Positions 53,740 through 61,873 of a DNA stretch of 64,000 nucleotides are shown in pieces. Below the pieces are notes generated by a model, which searched no databases, was not told where the DNA came from, and saw only the letters and a program-made list of their open reading frames with translations. Location: the NCBI RefSeq assembly GCF_003012735.1, contig NZ_PXYI01000002.1:434001-498000 (forward strand). Direction: 5' to 3'. The translations under genes were made by a program, and so were the position numbers. The stretch's first letter is position 1. Each line of letters opens with the position of its first letter. This stretch comes from Allosphingosinicella deserti (GTDB lineage: Bacteria; Pseudomonadota; Alphaproteobacteria; Sphingomonadales; Sphingomonadaceae).

Positions 53740-53885
53740 GTCTGCGATGGCGGGTGTAGGGCGCGGGCAAGCCCGTCGAGGCACGAACGTCGGCCTATCG
53801 CGCGAAACCGGACGTTCGCCGCCGCGGCGTGCGATCGCGCCGGCAACAGCTGAATCGGTTGGAAAAGCGACATTCCGCTCTTGTC
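53740..53885 (+). repeat. Degenerate intergenic repeat, family A, copy 3
   Basis: It includes CGGACGTTCGCC, CGATCGCGCCGG, AACAGCTGAATCGGTTGGA and GCGACATTCCGCTC, in the order seen in copies 1 and 2. It is more diverged. The gap 53604-54037 contains no gene. Confidence 0.45.
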
Positions 53886-54037
53886 GCAACGGCGGCGAAG
53901 ATTGGCAGGCGGCTTAGTGGGTCTTCCGGCGCCTCAACGCTCCCACATCTCCTGCCCCGGCGATGAATAGGAACGGCCCCGGGTCGTATACGTTCTTTGT
54001 GCCGGGTCTAGGCCCGATCACTCAGTATGGAGCTTAT

Positions 54038-54574
54038 ATGAACCACCTCATTTCCGTCGTCTTCGATACCCAGGCCGAGGCCGAACGGGCAGTTACTGAA
54101 TTGCGGGCCGCCGGCGTACGCGACAGTGCACTTTCGGTAATTGCCCGTCATGAAGGAGCATCTGGCGACTACGGTGGAGCGAACACGCATGAGGTGAAGG
54201 AGAAGGGTGAAGGCCTTCTCAAGGGCGCTCTCGCTGGCGGAGGTGTCGGTGCACTCCTCGGCATCGCTGCGCTCGCGATCCCAGGAGTTGGTCCTCTGGC
54301 GGCTGCTGGCGCGATCGCTGCATCGGCCGTCCCCGAAGCAGCTGCGATCGGTGCAGGAGTTGGCGCCCTTGCCGGCGGCCTGAGCGGACTTCTCAAGAAA
54401 CATGGCGTGAGCGACGAAGACGCTACCTACTACGAGGGACGCATCAATGACGGCGGGGTATTTGTTTCCGTCGACACGAGAGATGCAGGCATCAGCGCGG
54501 AGGCCGTGCAGGAGATCCTCTATCGCGCAGGGGGCCATAACGCATCCCGGTCGAAGGTGACTTCAGCCATCTGA
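54038..54574 (+). CDS. General-stress-type protein (YflT/GsiB-17M-like N-terminus) with glycine-rich membrane-like core
   Basis: This 178-residue protein opens with the ferredoxin-like half typical of the heat-induced stress protein YflT domain (MNHLISVVFDTQAEAERAVT, ELRAAGVRDSALSVIARH). A Gly/Ala-rich core (LAGGGVGALLGIAALAIPGVG) and a C-terminal repeat of the fold (ATYYEGRINDGGVFVSVDTR) follow. Such proteins are usually stress-induced. The ATG at 54038 follows GGAG. Composition is less GC-rich than most of the window. Confidence 0.75.
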   Translation: MNHLISVVFDTQAEAERAVTELRAAGVRDSALSVIARHEGASGDYGGANTHEVKEKGEGLLKGALAGGGVGALLGIAALAIPGVGPLAAAGAIAASAVPEAAAIGAGVGALAGGLSGLLKKHGVSDEDATYYEGRINDGGVFVSVDTRDAGISAEAVQEILYRAGGHNASRSKVTSAI

Positions 54575-54586
54575 CGCCGTTGGAAG

Positions 54587-54616
54587 GGGCGCTCCGATAA
54601 ACGTGTCGGAGCGCCC
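54587..54616 (+). terminator. Hairpin after the stress-protein gene
   Basis: GGGCGCTCCGA pairs perfectly with TCGGAGCGCCC (11 bp) around an 8-base loop, 13 bp beyond the stop. Only a weak pyrimidine-rich run follows. Confidence 0.65.
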
Positions 54617-54744
54617 ACTCCTCCTAGTCGCGTCATTAGAATTGATTCGAGGGGTGCGAAGATCCGCGCGTCGGCGATTGAAGCCTCACGCGAGCCGGCC
54701 TTCCCACGTTCAACCTGTCTCACACGACTTGGTGCACGAGTAGA

Positions 54745-54880
54745 ACTTGGTCAGCCTGCCGCCAGTAAGCCGACCTTTGCCATCTCAGCTACCGATCGTA
54801 GCGGCAACAACGAATCGGGTCGCTTCACGACGTTTCGATCGGCTCGGGATCACCGCAGAAGCGGACATTCAGCCGATGGC
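54745..54880 (+). repeat. Possible family A repeat, copy 4 (strongly diverged)
   Basis: It shows GCAACAACGAATCGGGT, GATCGGCTCGGGATC and GCGGACATTCAGCC, resembling the end of the other copies. The rest of 54617-55048 contains no recognisable gene. Confidence 0.3.
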
Positions 54881-55048
54881 CGACAGCCAAGCCCTTGCGT
54901 ACGTTCCTACCCGGCTCCGCGGCACGCGTAGGAAGCTCGTCTGCAATCAAGATCGCGCTGGTGCTGACCAAGCCAGGGACAGCGGCGCAGGGATGCAGAA
55001 CGCCGACACGCCTCCGTGCGACATTCAGAATGCGGCCGCGCGCGCAGG

Positions 55049-55285
55049 TCAGGGTCTCAGATCAACAGCCTCATCAAACCGCACGGTGTCGACCACTACA
55101 CGGTTCTCGTCCTCGATCTCGATCCGATTTGAAGCTATGAAATAACCATGGAGAACGCATTCAGCTGCAAGGCTGCGGGCGTTCTTTACGGCATGTGCAC
55201 GGGCAGCCTGAGCATCGACCAACTCGGCGCCTTCATCATCCATGGTGACTGCATCGTTGAAAACGTTGAAAAAAAACAGGGGCAT
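55049..55285 (-). CDS. DUF6894 family small protein
   Basis: This 78-residue protein starts with the family pattern MPLFFFNVFNDAVTMDDEG and continues ELVDAQAARAHAVKNARSL, with IEIEDENRVVVDTVRFDEAV at the end. DUF6894 proteins are abundant in sphingomonads and methylobacteria; function unknown. The ATG at 55285 fits the family start, although the open frame reaches 55324. Confidence 0.75.
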   Translation of the reverse strand: MPLFFFNVFNDAVTMDDEGAELVDAQAARAHAVKNARSLAAECVLHGYFIASNRIEIEDENRVVVDTVRFDEAVDLRP

Positions 55286-55524
55286 GAGGGTGTAAGCCAC
55301 ACAGGGCCCCCTGGTTCCGGGCATATTGATGCAGGTTGTGCAATTGGCGGCTGGGCCTCATTCGCGACCAGAGGCGGAGATGAAGCATTCTTCGCACCAT
55401 CATTCGTTATATCAATGACTTATAAGAGATGGTAGGGGAGTTCATTGCCAACCGAGCTACGCGCTTTGGCACCTGAGAGTCCCCCACATGCTCCCGCGCC
55501 ATCCTGACCTCGGGAGCTTCTGCC

Positions 55525-56256
55525 ATGATTAATCAGCCCGTTTTCGATCGTATGGTTCGCAAGCTCGCCCGGCGGGCACCCCTCGACGAAGCGGATCGTG
55601 AGGCGCTCATATCGCTACCGTTCAAGACAAAGGTCTTCGCACCTAGTAGCTACCTCGTTCGTGAGGGGACGCCGTCCGAAGATTGCACCCTCATTCTCAA
55701 CGGCTTCACGTATCGGCAGAAACTAACCCAGGGCGGGGGTCGGCAGATTCTTAGTGTCCATATACCGGGCGACTTTGTTGACCTTGAAGGCTCCCTGCTC
55801 AATGTGTCAGATCACAACCTGCAGGCGCTTACCGTCTGCGAAGTCGCGGCCATTCCGCGCAAGGCGGTGAGGACCCTCATCGACACGCATCCCCGGATTG
55901 CCCGCGCCCTGTGGGTCGATACACTTATCGATGGCTCTATCTTCCGCGAGTGGATCCTGAACGTTGGCCGTCGCGATTCAAAAGAGCGGGTCGCACACCT
56001 CCTTTGTGAGTTTGCCAAACGCTTGGCGTTGGCAGGTCTCGGCGACGAGCATGGCTACACTTTGCCGATGACGCAGGAACAACTCGCCGACTGCACCGGC
56101 CTAACTCCGGTTCACGTGAACCGCACCTTGAAAGCGCTTGATGCCGCTGGCGTCATCGTTCGCAGTGGCCGGTCAGTGTCCATTCCGGACTGGCAGCGTT
56201 TACGGGATGTAGCGGGCTTCAGTGAGCTGTATTTGCACCTTGATCAGGCGGCTTGA
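55525..56256 (+). CDS. Crp/Fnr-family transcriptional regulator
   Basis: This 243-residue regulator has an N-terminal cyclic-nucleotide-binding-type beta-roll (LVREGTPSEDCTLILNGF, RQILSVHIPGDFVDLEG), a dimerisation helix and a C-terminal winged helix-turn-helix (MTQEQLADCTGLTPVHVNRT, LKALDAAGVIVRSGR). It lacks the N-terminal cysteines of true FNR, so it is not an iron-sulfur oxygen sensor. GGGAG precedes the ATG. It is similar to the many sphingomonad Crp/Fnr regulators that act in stress responses; target unknown. Confidence 0.9.
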   Translation: MINQPVFDRMVRKLARRAPLDEADREALISLPFKTKVFAPSSYLVREGTPSEDCTLILNGFTYRQKLTQGGGRQILSVHIPGDFVDLEGSLLNVSDHNLQALTVCEVAAIPRKAVRTLIDTHPRIARALWVDTLIDGSIFREWILNVGRRDSKERVAHLLCEFAKRLALAGLGDEHGYTLPMTQEQLADCTGLTPVHVNRTLKALDAAGVIVRSGRSVSIPDWQRLRDVAGFSELYLHLDQAA

Positions 56257-56289
56257 ACCAAGAAGTGGAGCCCGAACGAGGCCCGCCTT

Positions 56290-56450
56290 TGAGCGCGGTG
56301 AGGTCCTGGTCTATGTCAGCCTTGGGTCGATCCACGCTGTAGCCGGCGCGCAAGGCGCCTGCGAGCACCAACGTCAGGTTTGTGCGCGGAAGCTGACCTT
56401 CGCTGACGAATGACCAAGTTTGTCGCAAGCCGACGTTCACGCCGGTACCG
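56290..56450 (+). repeat. Possible family A repeat, copy 5
   Basis: TCGATCCACGCTGTAGCCGG (56327-56346) matches the CGATCCGCGCTGTAGCG core of copies 1 and 2 with few changes, followed by a diverged remainder with CCGACGTTC. Confidence 0.4.
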
Positions 56451-56594
56451 GCGAAGGACCGGACTGGTCGAGAGCCACCGCACGGATTTGCGCCTGCGAA
56501 CGGCAGCTATTCACGCGTTCGATACTGAAAATCGCCAGACCGCGCCGGGCCATTCCGGCCTTGCCGCCACCACCCGCGGACGCGATGCCAAGCC

Positions 56595-56711
56595 ATGGCT
56601 CACGGATTGACCCGCACCCTCATTCGCAGCGCGATCCGCGCCGCACAATTGCGCGCCTTTGCTCCCTATCCCCACTGCTCCCTATCCCCACGCCCGCGCT
56701 GCGCCATAGTC
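56595..56711 (+). CDS. Conserved basic peptide, mini-ORF copy B with an internal 16-base duplication
   Basis: This is homologous to the mini-ORF at 47416. Both share TRxxxRSAIRAA and LRAFAPYPH. Here a 16-base tandem duplication (GCTCCCTATCCCCACT-type unit, about 56669-56700) shifts the frame before the shared HARAAP end. Removing the duplication restores the same terminal residues and TAG stop. No terminator hairpin follows. This copy is probably inactivated. Confidence 0.4.
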
Positions 56712-56966
56712 GATCCGCCCCGCACATCCGGCAGTCTTTCAGTCTTCAGCGTCGCTGGACCGTGGGCGAGCCACGGCGATCCGATCGTCGAGGATCATGC
56801 CATGGGGTGGCTCGGTGACTTCGAGGATTGGGAACCGAAAGACGGGGACGACGAACACGGATGTCGGTCCTGAGCACCGCTTGCGGTCTCCGGCGGCCGG
56901 TGCGCGATCATCCCGGTGGCGGCCGCCGTCAGCCTGCTCGGCATGACCCATCCGGCCGGCCCGCGC

Positions 56967-57413
56967 TCAGGTCCGGTCCAGCGTCTTCAGATGTTCCTCG
57001 AGGGCGGTCATCCTCCGTTCCAGCAATTCGCATTCCACGATCGTCTTGTGCTTGACGAGCACGGTCATCGCCCGTGACGCCTCCATCGGGGTGACCTCGC
57101 CTTCTGCCATCGCGGTGATCACCGCGCTCGATGCCTCGAGCGTCTCGCGGGCATCGCGCACCGAATCCAGATCCAGGGCGATCGGCACGTCCCGCGGCGG
57201 CGGCGCGATGCGGGCGAGGCAGAGGCGCATCGCCGTCATGTCGCCGTCGAGCGCGCGGGCGATCAGCGTGTCGGTCAGTCGCTCCCGCGCCCCTTCGAAC
57301 GTCGCTTCCAGCGCCAGGGTCGCCCGGTTGCGCGCGCCCTTGGGACGGCCGGGATTGCCCGGCGGAAACGGCCTGCCGCGCGGCTTGCCGATGCCATCGA
57401 TGCCGGTCGCCAT
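56967..57413 (-). CDS. DUF5681 domain protein
   Basis: This 148-residue protein has the basic N-terminal DUF5681 signature GKPRGRPFPPGNPGRPKGAR followed by helical sequence (ALALEATFEG-like TLALEATFEGARERLTDTLI, APPPRDVPIALDL). DUF5681 proteins are frequent near phage terminase and mobile-element genes, but none is visible here. The ATG at 57413 is preceded by GGAGG. Function unknown; nucleic-acid binding is plausible from the basic N-terminus. Confidence 0.8.
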   Translation of the reverse strand: MATGIDGIGKPRGRPFPPGNPGRPKGARNRATLALEATFEGARERLTDTLIARALDGDMTAMRLCLARIAPPPRDVPIALDLDSVRDARETLEASSAVITAMAEGEVTPMEASRAMTVLVKHKTIVECELLERRMTALEEHLKTLDRT

Positions 57414-57525
57414 GGTGGACCTCCAGGTTGACAAATGAGCAGAACAAACATAGAACATTGGCGCTGCAAAGTCAAGCCGGATGCACGCTGGAGCGCGCTA
57501 CGCGCCACCAGTGGCGTCGCAAAAA

Positions 57526-57622
57526 CGGAAGGTCGCAAGACCGGAAAGTCGCAAGAACGGGAAGTCGCTGGGACACGAGAGATCGCTGCAACAGGGAAGA
57601 TCGTTGCAACCGGGAGAAGAAA
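57526..57622. repeat. Degenerate 17-18-bp tandem repeat upstream of the DUF5681 gene
   Basis: About five units of the type GGAAAGTCGCAAGAACG follow one another (GGAAGGTCGCAAGAC, GGAAAGTCGCAAGAA, GGAAGTCGCTGGGACAC, AGAGATCGCTGCAACA, GGAAGATCGTTGCAACC). The remaining gap to 57882 holds a G-run at about 57710 and a direct repeat GCGTATTTT near 57810-57830. Confidence 0.55.
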
Positions 57623-57882
57623 CTCACGACCGTATCGCGCCTGGACGCCCGCGTCTCGAAGCGCCGGATTGCCGGCGGCTCTTCGCGGGTCAGGAAGGGC
57701 GGTTTGCGGGGGGGGGGGCGTTCTTCCGGTGCATGTGTGGGGGCGATCCGCTGCAGCGGGGGAGGGGGCGGCGCGGTGCCCGCCGGCCCGAGGACAAGGA
57801 GGCGAATTTGCGTATTTTCAGCGTATTTTACGCAGATTGCCGCGGTGCGACCAGGATCTGCGCGGGCGATCGGCGCCTGGCG

Positions 57883-58350
57883 TCACCCCTTCTCCGCCTC
57901 GCCGAGCGGGTAGGCGGTGGTGAACTTGACCCGTTCCATCGCGAAGCGGCTGGTGACGTTCTTGAGCGGCAGCAGCGCGACCAGGCGGCGGTAGAAATGG
58001 TCGTAGGCCGCCATGTTGGCGACCGCGATCCGCAGCAGGTAATCGACGTCGCCGGCCATCCGGTAGACTTCCATCACCTCCGGCATCGCCTCGACCGCGC
58101 CGGCGAAGCGCTCCAGCCATTCGGCGCTGTGATCGCCGGTCTCGATCTCGACGAACACGGTGAGGCCGAGGCCGATCGTATCAGGGTCGACCAAAGCCAC
58201 CCGGCGCTGGATCACGCCGGCTTCCTCCAGCCGCTGGATCCGGCGCCAGCACGGAGTCTGCGACAGGTTCACCCGCGCCGCGATTTCGGCGACCGGAAGT
58301 GACGAATCCTGCTGAAGGATGGCGAGGATCTTGCGGTCGGTGGCGTCCAT
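57883..58350 (-). CDS. Lrp/AsnC-family transcriptional regulator
   Basis: This 155-residue regulator has the N-terminal helix-turn-helix (MDATDRKILAILQQDSSLPV, AEIAARVNLSQTPCWRRIQR) and the C-terminal RAM ligand-binding domain (VFVEIETGDHSAEWLERF, VMEVYRMAGDVDYLLRIAV). The pattern SQTPCWRRI is typical of the Lrp subgroup. It is divergent from cysH, with a 215-bp shared upstream region, so control of the sulfate-assimilation operon is plausible but inferred. Confidence 0.92.
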   Translation of the reverse strand: MDATDRKILAILQQDSSLPVAEIAARVNLSQTPCWRRIQRLEEAGVIQRRVALVDPDTIGLGLTVFVEIETGDHSAEWLERFAGAVEAMPEVMEVYRMAGDVDYLLRIAVANMAAYDHFYRRLVALLPLKNVTSRFAMERVKFTTAYPLGEAEKG

Positions 58351-58565
58351 CCAAAAAACTCCGGCTCAGGAGCATAATCTTCTACTGCGGCGGCAAGCCT
58401 GCGCAAGAACTCTGTTATCTCCCGCAGCTGCGTTGATCCCTCTGACAAAGCCGCATATCTGAGCGCTTCCAGTACTTCCTAGATGCGCGTCGGCCGCGGA
58501 GGCTCCGGTTTCCGTGGTCGGCGTCGCTTGGAAGATTCTTCTAAGGTACCCCGCACGGGGCCCAG

Positions 58566-59414
58566 GTGAGCATCATGGTCGAAGCACAAGGTCCGTTCGA
58601 CGATCGCCGCGAGACGCTCGACGCGATCGATCCGGTGCTTGCGGACGTGGCGCAGCCTGCGCTGATCGCCCGCATCGGCGGCGAGACCATCCCCGATCGC
58701 CTGCGTGCCGCCTGCGCCGCCATCGACGGCCGCCTCGTCTTCACCACCAGCTTCGGCATCGAAGACCAGCTGATCGCGCACCACATCTTCACCGAGAAGC
58801 TGCCGGTCGAAATCGTCACCCTCGACACCGGCCGGCTGTTCCCGTCGACCTACCAGCTCTGGCAGGAAACCGAGGAGCGCTACGGCGTCCGCATCAAGTC
58901 CTTCCATCCGGATGCCAATTCCGTCGCGGCGATGGTCGCCGACGCCGGGATCAACGGCTTCTATCATTCCAAGGACGCGCGCATTTCCTGCTGCACCGTC
59001 CGCAAGGTCGAGCCGCTCGGACGCGCATTGTCGGGCGCCGCGGCCTGGGTGACCGGCCTCCGCGCCGATCAGTCCGGCCAGCGTGCGGCGGTCGATCTCG
59101 CCGCCTGGGATCGCGAGCGCGGCCTGATCAAGCTCGCGCCGCTGTTCGACTGGACCCGCGACCGCGTCGCCGCCGAATGCACATCGCTCGGCATTCCGGT
59201 CAACGCGCTCCACGCCAAGGGCTTCCTGTCGATCGGCTGCGAGCCCTGCACTCGCGCGCTACAGCCGGGCGAGCCGGAACGCGCCGGGCGCTGGTGGTGG
59301 GAAAGCGACGAGGCCCGGGAGTGCGGCCTCCATGTCGGCGCCGACGGCCGCCTGGTGCGGAGCAAGGCCGCCGCCGCTGCGCCTGCCGAGGCCGTCGTGT
59401 CAGGGGCCGCATGA
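58566..59414 (+). CDS. cysH: Assimilatory APS reductase (CysH family, iron-sulfur type)
   Basis: This enzyme reduces adenylyl sulfate to sulfite with thioredoxin. The 282-residue protein has the PP-loop-type TSFGIEDQLI and TLDTGRLFP. Importantly, it has both cysteine pairs that bind a [4Fe-4S] cluster, Cys142-Cys143 (ISCCTVRK) and Cys225/Cys228 (IGCEPCTR). Enzymes with these pairs use APS, whereas PAPS reductases lack them. The start is GTG at 58566 or ATG at 58575. Its stop overlaps the next gene (ATGATGA). Confidence 0.93.
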   Translation: MSIMVEAQGPFDDRRETLDAIDPVLADVAQPALIARIGGETIPDRLRAACAAIDGRLVFTTSFGIEDQLIAHHIFTEKLPVEIVTLDTGRLFPSTYQLWQETEERYGVRIKSFHPDANSVAAMVADAGINGFYHSKDARISCCTVRKVEPLGRALSGAAAWVTGLRADQSGQRAAVDLAAWDRERGLIKLAPLFDWTRDRVAAECTSLGIPVNALHAKGFLSIGCEPCTRALQPGEPERAGRWWWESDEARECGLHVGADGRLVRSKAAAAAPAEAVVSGAA

Positions 59415-60811
59415 TGAGCGACGAACGCACCCCGATCGAGACTCCGGCCCGGATCGCACCGCTGCCGAACCTGCCGGTCTTCCACAAATTGACCGGCCGC
59501 AAGGTCGTCGTGGTCGGCGCCTCCGAGGGCGCGGCGTGGAAGGTCGAGCTGCTCCAGGCAGCCGGGGCCGACGTCGTCCAGCTCACCGACACCTGGGTGC
59601 CCGGCGATCTCCAGGGCGCGGCGCTCGCCATCGCCGACATGCCCGATCGCAAGGAGGCGCTGCGTTTCGTCACCGCCGCCCGCGCCGCCGGAGCGCCGGT
59701 CAACATCATCGATCAGACCGATCTGTGCGATTTCACCTTCGGCACGATCGTCAACCGCGCACCGGTCGTGCTCGCCATCTCCACCGATGGCGCCGCGCCG
59801 ATGTTGGGACAGTCGATCCGTTCGCGGATCGAGAGCGTGCTGCCGCTCGGCCTGTCCGCCTGGGCAAAGGCGGCGGCGGAATGGCGGCCGTTGCTCAAGG
59901 CGCGCATCCCGGACTTCGGCGCCCGCCGCGGCTTCTGGCAGCGTTTCACCGACGCCGCCTGGCGCGGCGTCGATCGCACGCCGTCGGCCGAAGATTTCGA
60001 GGCTTTGGTCGCCGACACGCCCGCGGCGCGGGTGGGCAGCGTCACCTTGGTCGGCGCCGGCCCCGGCGACCCCGAATTGCTGACCCTCAAGGCGGTGCGC
60101 GCGCTCCAGAACGCCACCGTGATTCTCTATGACCAGCTGGTCACGCCGGAAGTGCTCGAGCTCGCCCGCCGCGAGGCGAAGCGGCTCGCGGTGGGCAAGA
60201 CCGGCCACGGCCCGTCCTGCAGCCAGAGCGAGATCAATCGCACGATCGTCGAGCTCGCGCTCGCCGGCGAGACGGTGGTGCGGCTGAAGGGCGGCGATCC
60301 GCTGATCTTCGGCCGCGCGACCGAAGAGATCGATGCCTGCAAGGCCGCAGGCGTGCCGGTGTCGATCGTGCCGGGAATCTCGGCCGCGCAGGGCGCCGCC
60401 GCCTCGCTCGGCATTTCGCTGACCGAGCGCAACACGGCACGCCGCATCCAGTTCGTCACCGGCCACGGCGCCGACGGCAAGCTCCCGGCAGACATCGATT
60501 GGGGCGCGATGGCCGATCGCAAGGCGACCACCGTTCTCTACATGCCGCGCAAGACACTCGGCGAGTTCGTCCGCAAGGCGCTCGCCAAGGGCCTCGATCC
60601 CGCGACGCCCGCGGTCGCCGTCGCCAACGCCAGCCGCGCCGACGAGGCCCGCGTCGGCGGCACGATCGCCACGATCGATGATCTTGCCCAGGCGCTCACC
60701 CCCGGCGCGCCCGTCACCGTCTTGATCGGCTGGGTCGCCCGCGACCTTGCCGAAATCCCCAGTCCGTTGTCCGCGGAGCTGATCGCCTTTCCGAGAGCCA
60801 TCGCATCATGA
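59411..60811 (+). CDS. cysG: Siroheme synthase (CysG-type: precorrin-2 dehydrogenase/ferrochelatase plus uroporphyrinogen-III methyltransferase)
   Basis: This bifunctional enzyme makes siroheme for sulfite reductase. The N-terminal part (residues 25-215) has the NAD-binding [18 protein letters not shown] and the CysG-type [20 protein letters not shown]. The C-terminal part is a SAM-dependent methyltransferase with [36 protein letters not shown] and [16 protein letters not shown]. The dehydrogenase nucleotide-binding motif GASEGAAWK is somewhat unlike the usual GGGxVA, so full dehydrogenase activity is not certain. ATG overlaps at both ends couple it to cysH and cysD. Confidence 0.92.
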   Translation: MMSDERTPIETPARIAPLPNLPVFHKLTGRKVVVVGASEGAAWKVELLQAAGADVVQLTDTWVPGDLQGAALAIADMPDRKEALRFVTAARAAGAPVNIIDQTDLCDFTFGTIVNRAPVVLAISTDGAAPMLGQSIRSRIESVLPLGLSAWAKAAAEWRPLLKARIPDFGARRGFWQRFTDAAWRGVDRTPSAEDFEALVADTPAARVGSVTLVGAGPGDPELLTLKAVRALQNATVILYDQLVTPEVLELARREAKRLAVGKTGHGPSCSQSEINRTIVELALAGETVVRLKGGDPLIFGRATEEIDACKAAGVPVSIVPGISAAQGAAASLGISLTERNTARRIQFVTGHGADGKLPADIDWGAMADRKATTVLYMPRKTLGEFVRKALAKGLDPATPAVAVANASRADEARVGGTIATIDDLAQALTPGAPVTVLIGWVARDLAEIPSPLSAELIAFPRAIAS

Positions 60812-61734
60812 ATGCTCCCGCCACCTTCAAGACCCGCACGCTGACCCATCTCGAGCAGCTCGAAGCCGAGAGCATCGAGATCATGCGCGAAGTCGTCGCC
60901 GAAACCGAGAAGCCGGTGATGCTCTACTCGGTCGGCAAGGACAGCGCGGTGATGCTCCATCTCGCGCGCAAGGCCTTCTACCCGGCGCCGCCGCCTTTCC
61001 CGCTGCTCCATGTCGATACGACCTGGAAGTTCCGGGACATGTACGCGCTGCGCGACCGCGTTGCCGAGGAAAGCGGCATGGAGCTGCTCGTCTACCGGAA
61101 TCCGGAGGCGGAGCGGCAGGGCATCAACCCGTTCGATCACGGCGCGCTCCACACCGACATGTGGAAGACGGAGGGGCTGAAGCAGGCGCTCGATCTCTAC
61201 GGCTTCGACGCCGCCTTCGGCGGCGCCCGCCGCGACGAGGAGAAGAGCCGCGCCAAGGAACGCATCTTCTCCTTCCGCTCGGCAAGCCACCGCTGGGATC
61301 CGAAGAACCAGCGGCCGGAATTGTGGAGCCTCTACAATGCGCGCAAGGCGCCGAAGGAGACGATCCGGGTCTTCCCGATCTCCAACTGGACCGAGCTCGA
61401 CATCTGGCAATATATCTATGCCGAGAACATCCCGATCGTGCCGCTTTATCTCGCCGCGCCGCGACCGACGGTGGAGCGCGACGGCCTCATCCTGATGGTC
61501 GACGACGATCGCTTTCCGCTGCGCGAGGGCGAGGTGTCGGTCGAGCGCTCGGTACGCTTCCGGACGCTCGGTTGCTATCCGCTGACCGGCGCGGTCGAGA
61601 GCGAAGCCTCGACGCTGGCCGAAGTGATCCAGGAAATGCTCGTCGCGACCACCTCCGAGCGGCAGGGGCGCGCGATCGACAAGGACGGCGGCGGCGCCAG
61701 CATGGAGCGCAAGAAGCAGGAAGGGTATTTTTGA
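60808..61734 (+). CDS. cysD: Sulfate adenylyltransferase small subunit CysD
   Basis: This is the ATP sulfurylase catalytic subunit, 308 residues, which makes APS from sulfate and ATP with CysN. Characteristic segments are the PP-loop [47 protein letters not shown] and [13 protein letters not shown], ending with the Arg/Lys-rich ERKKQEGYF typical of CysD. It overlaps cysG by ATGA. A repeat-containing gap of 139 bp separates it from cysN. Confidence 0.96.
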   Translation: MNAPATFKTRTLTHLEQLEAESIEIMREVVAETEKPVMLYSVGKDSAVMLHLARKAFYPAPPPFPLLHVDTTWKFRDMYALRDRVAEESGMELLVYRNPEAERQGINPFDHGALHTDMWKTEGLKQALDLYGFDAAFGGARRDEEKSRAKERIFSFRSASHRWDPKNQRPELWSLYNARKAPKETIRVFPISNWTELDIWQYIYAENIPIVPLYLAAPRPTVERDGLILMVDDDRFPLREGEVSVERSVRFRTLGCYPLTGAVESEASTLAEVIQEMLVATTSERQGRAIDKDGGGASMERKKQEGYF

Positions 61735-61754
61735 CATGATTCCTGTTCGCCAAT

Positions 61755-61870
61755 CCTCCCCCTTGGGGGAGGGGGACCGCGCGAAGCGCGGTGGAGGGGC
61801 TGGCACTGCGCCGGGAGTCCCTGCCAACCCCTCCGCCGCCGGCGGTCCCCCTGCTCGTACCGGGGAGGAA
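61755..61870. repeat. GC-rich interspersed repeat between cysD and cysN
   Basis: It starts with the palindrome CCTCCCCCTTGGGGGAGG, then GGACCGCGCGAAGCGCGGT and GAGGGGCTGG, and ends with GGTCCCCCTG...GGGGAGGA. It is homologous to the element inside the permease gene at 11455-11565. It fills the gap and provides GGGGAGG as the ribosome-binding site for cysN. Confidence 0.7.
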
Positions 61871-61873
61871 TAG

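Noticed and set aside
56801-56873. Short acidic ORF (MGWLGDFEDWEPKDGDD)
   Set aside because: Only 23 codons, no good ribosome-binding site and no second copy; not enough to call a gene.
58351-58565. Possible riboswitch upstream of cysH
   Set aside because: I could not fold a recognised SAM, T-box or other sulfur-related motif; an ordinary divergent promoter region is enough.
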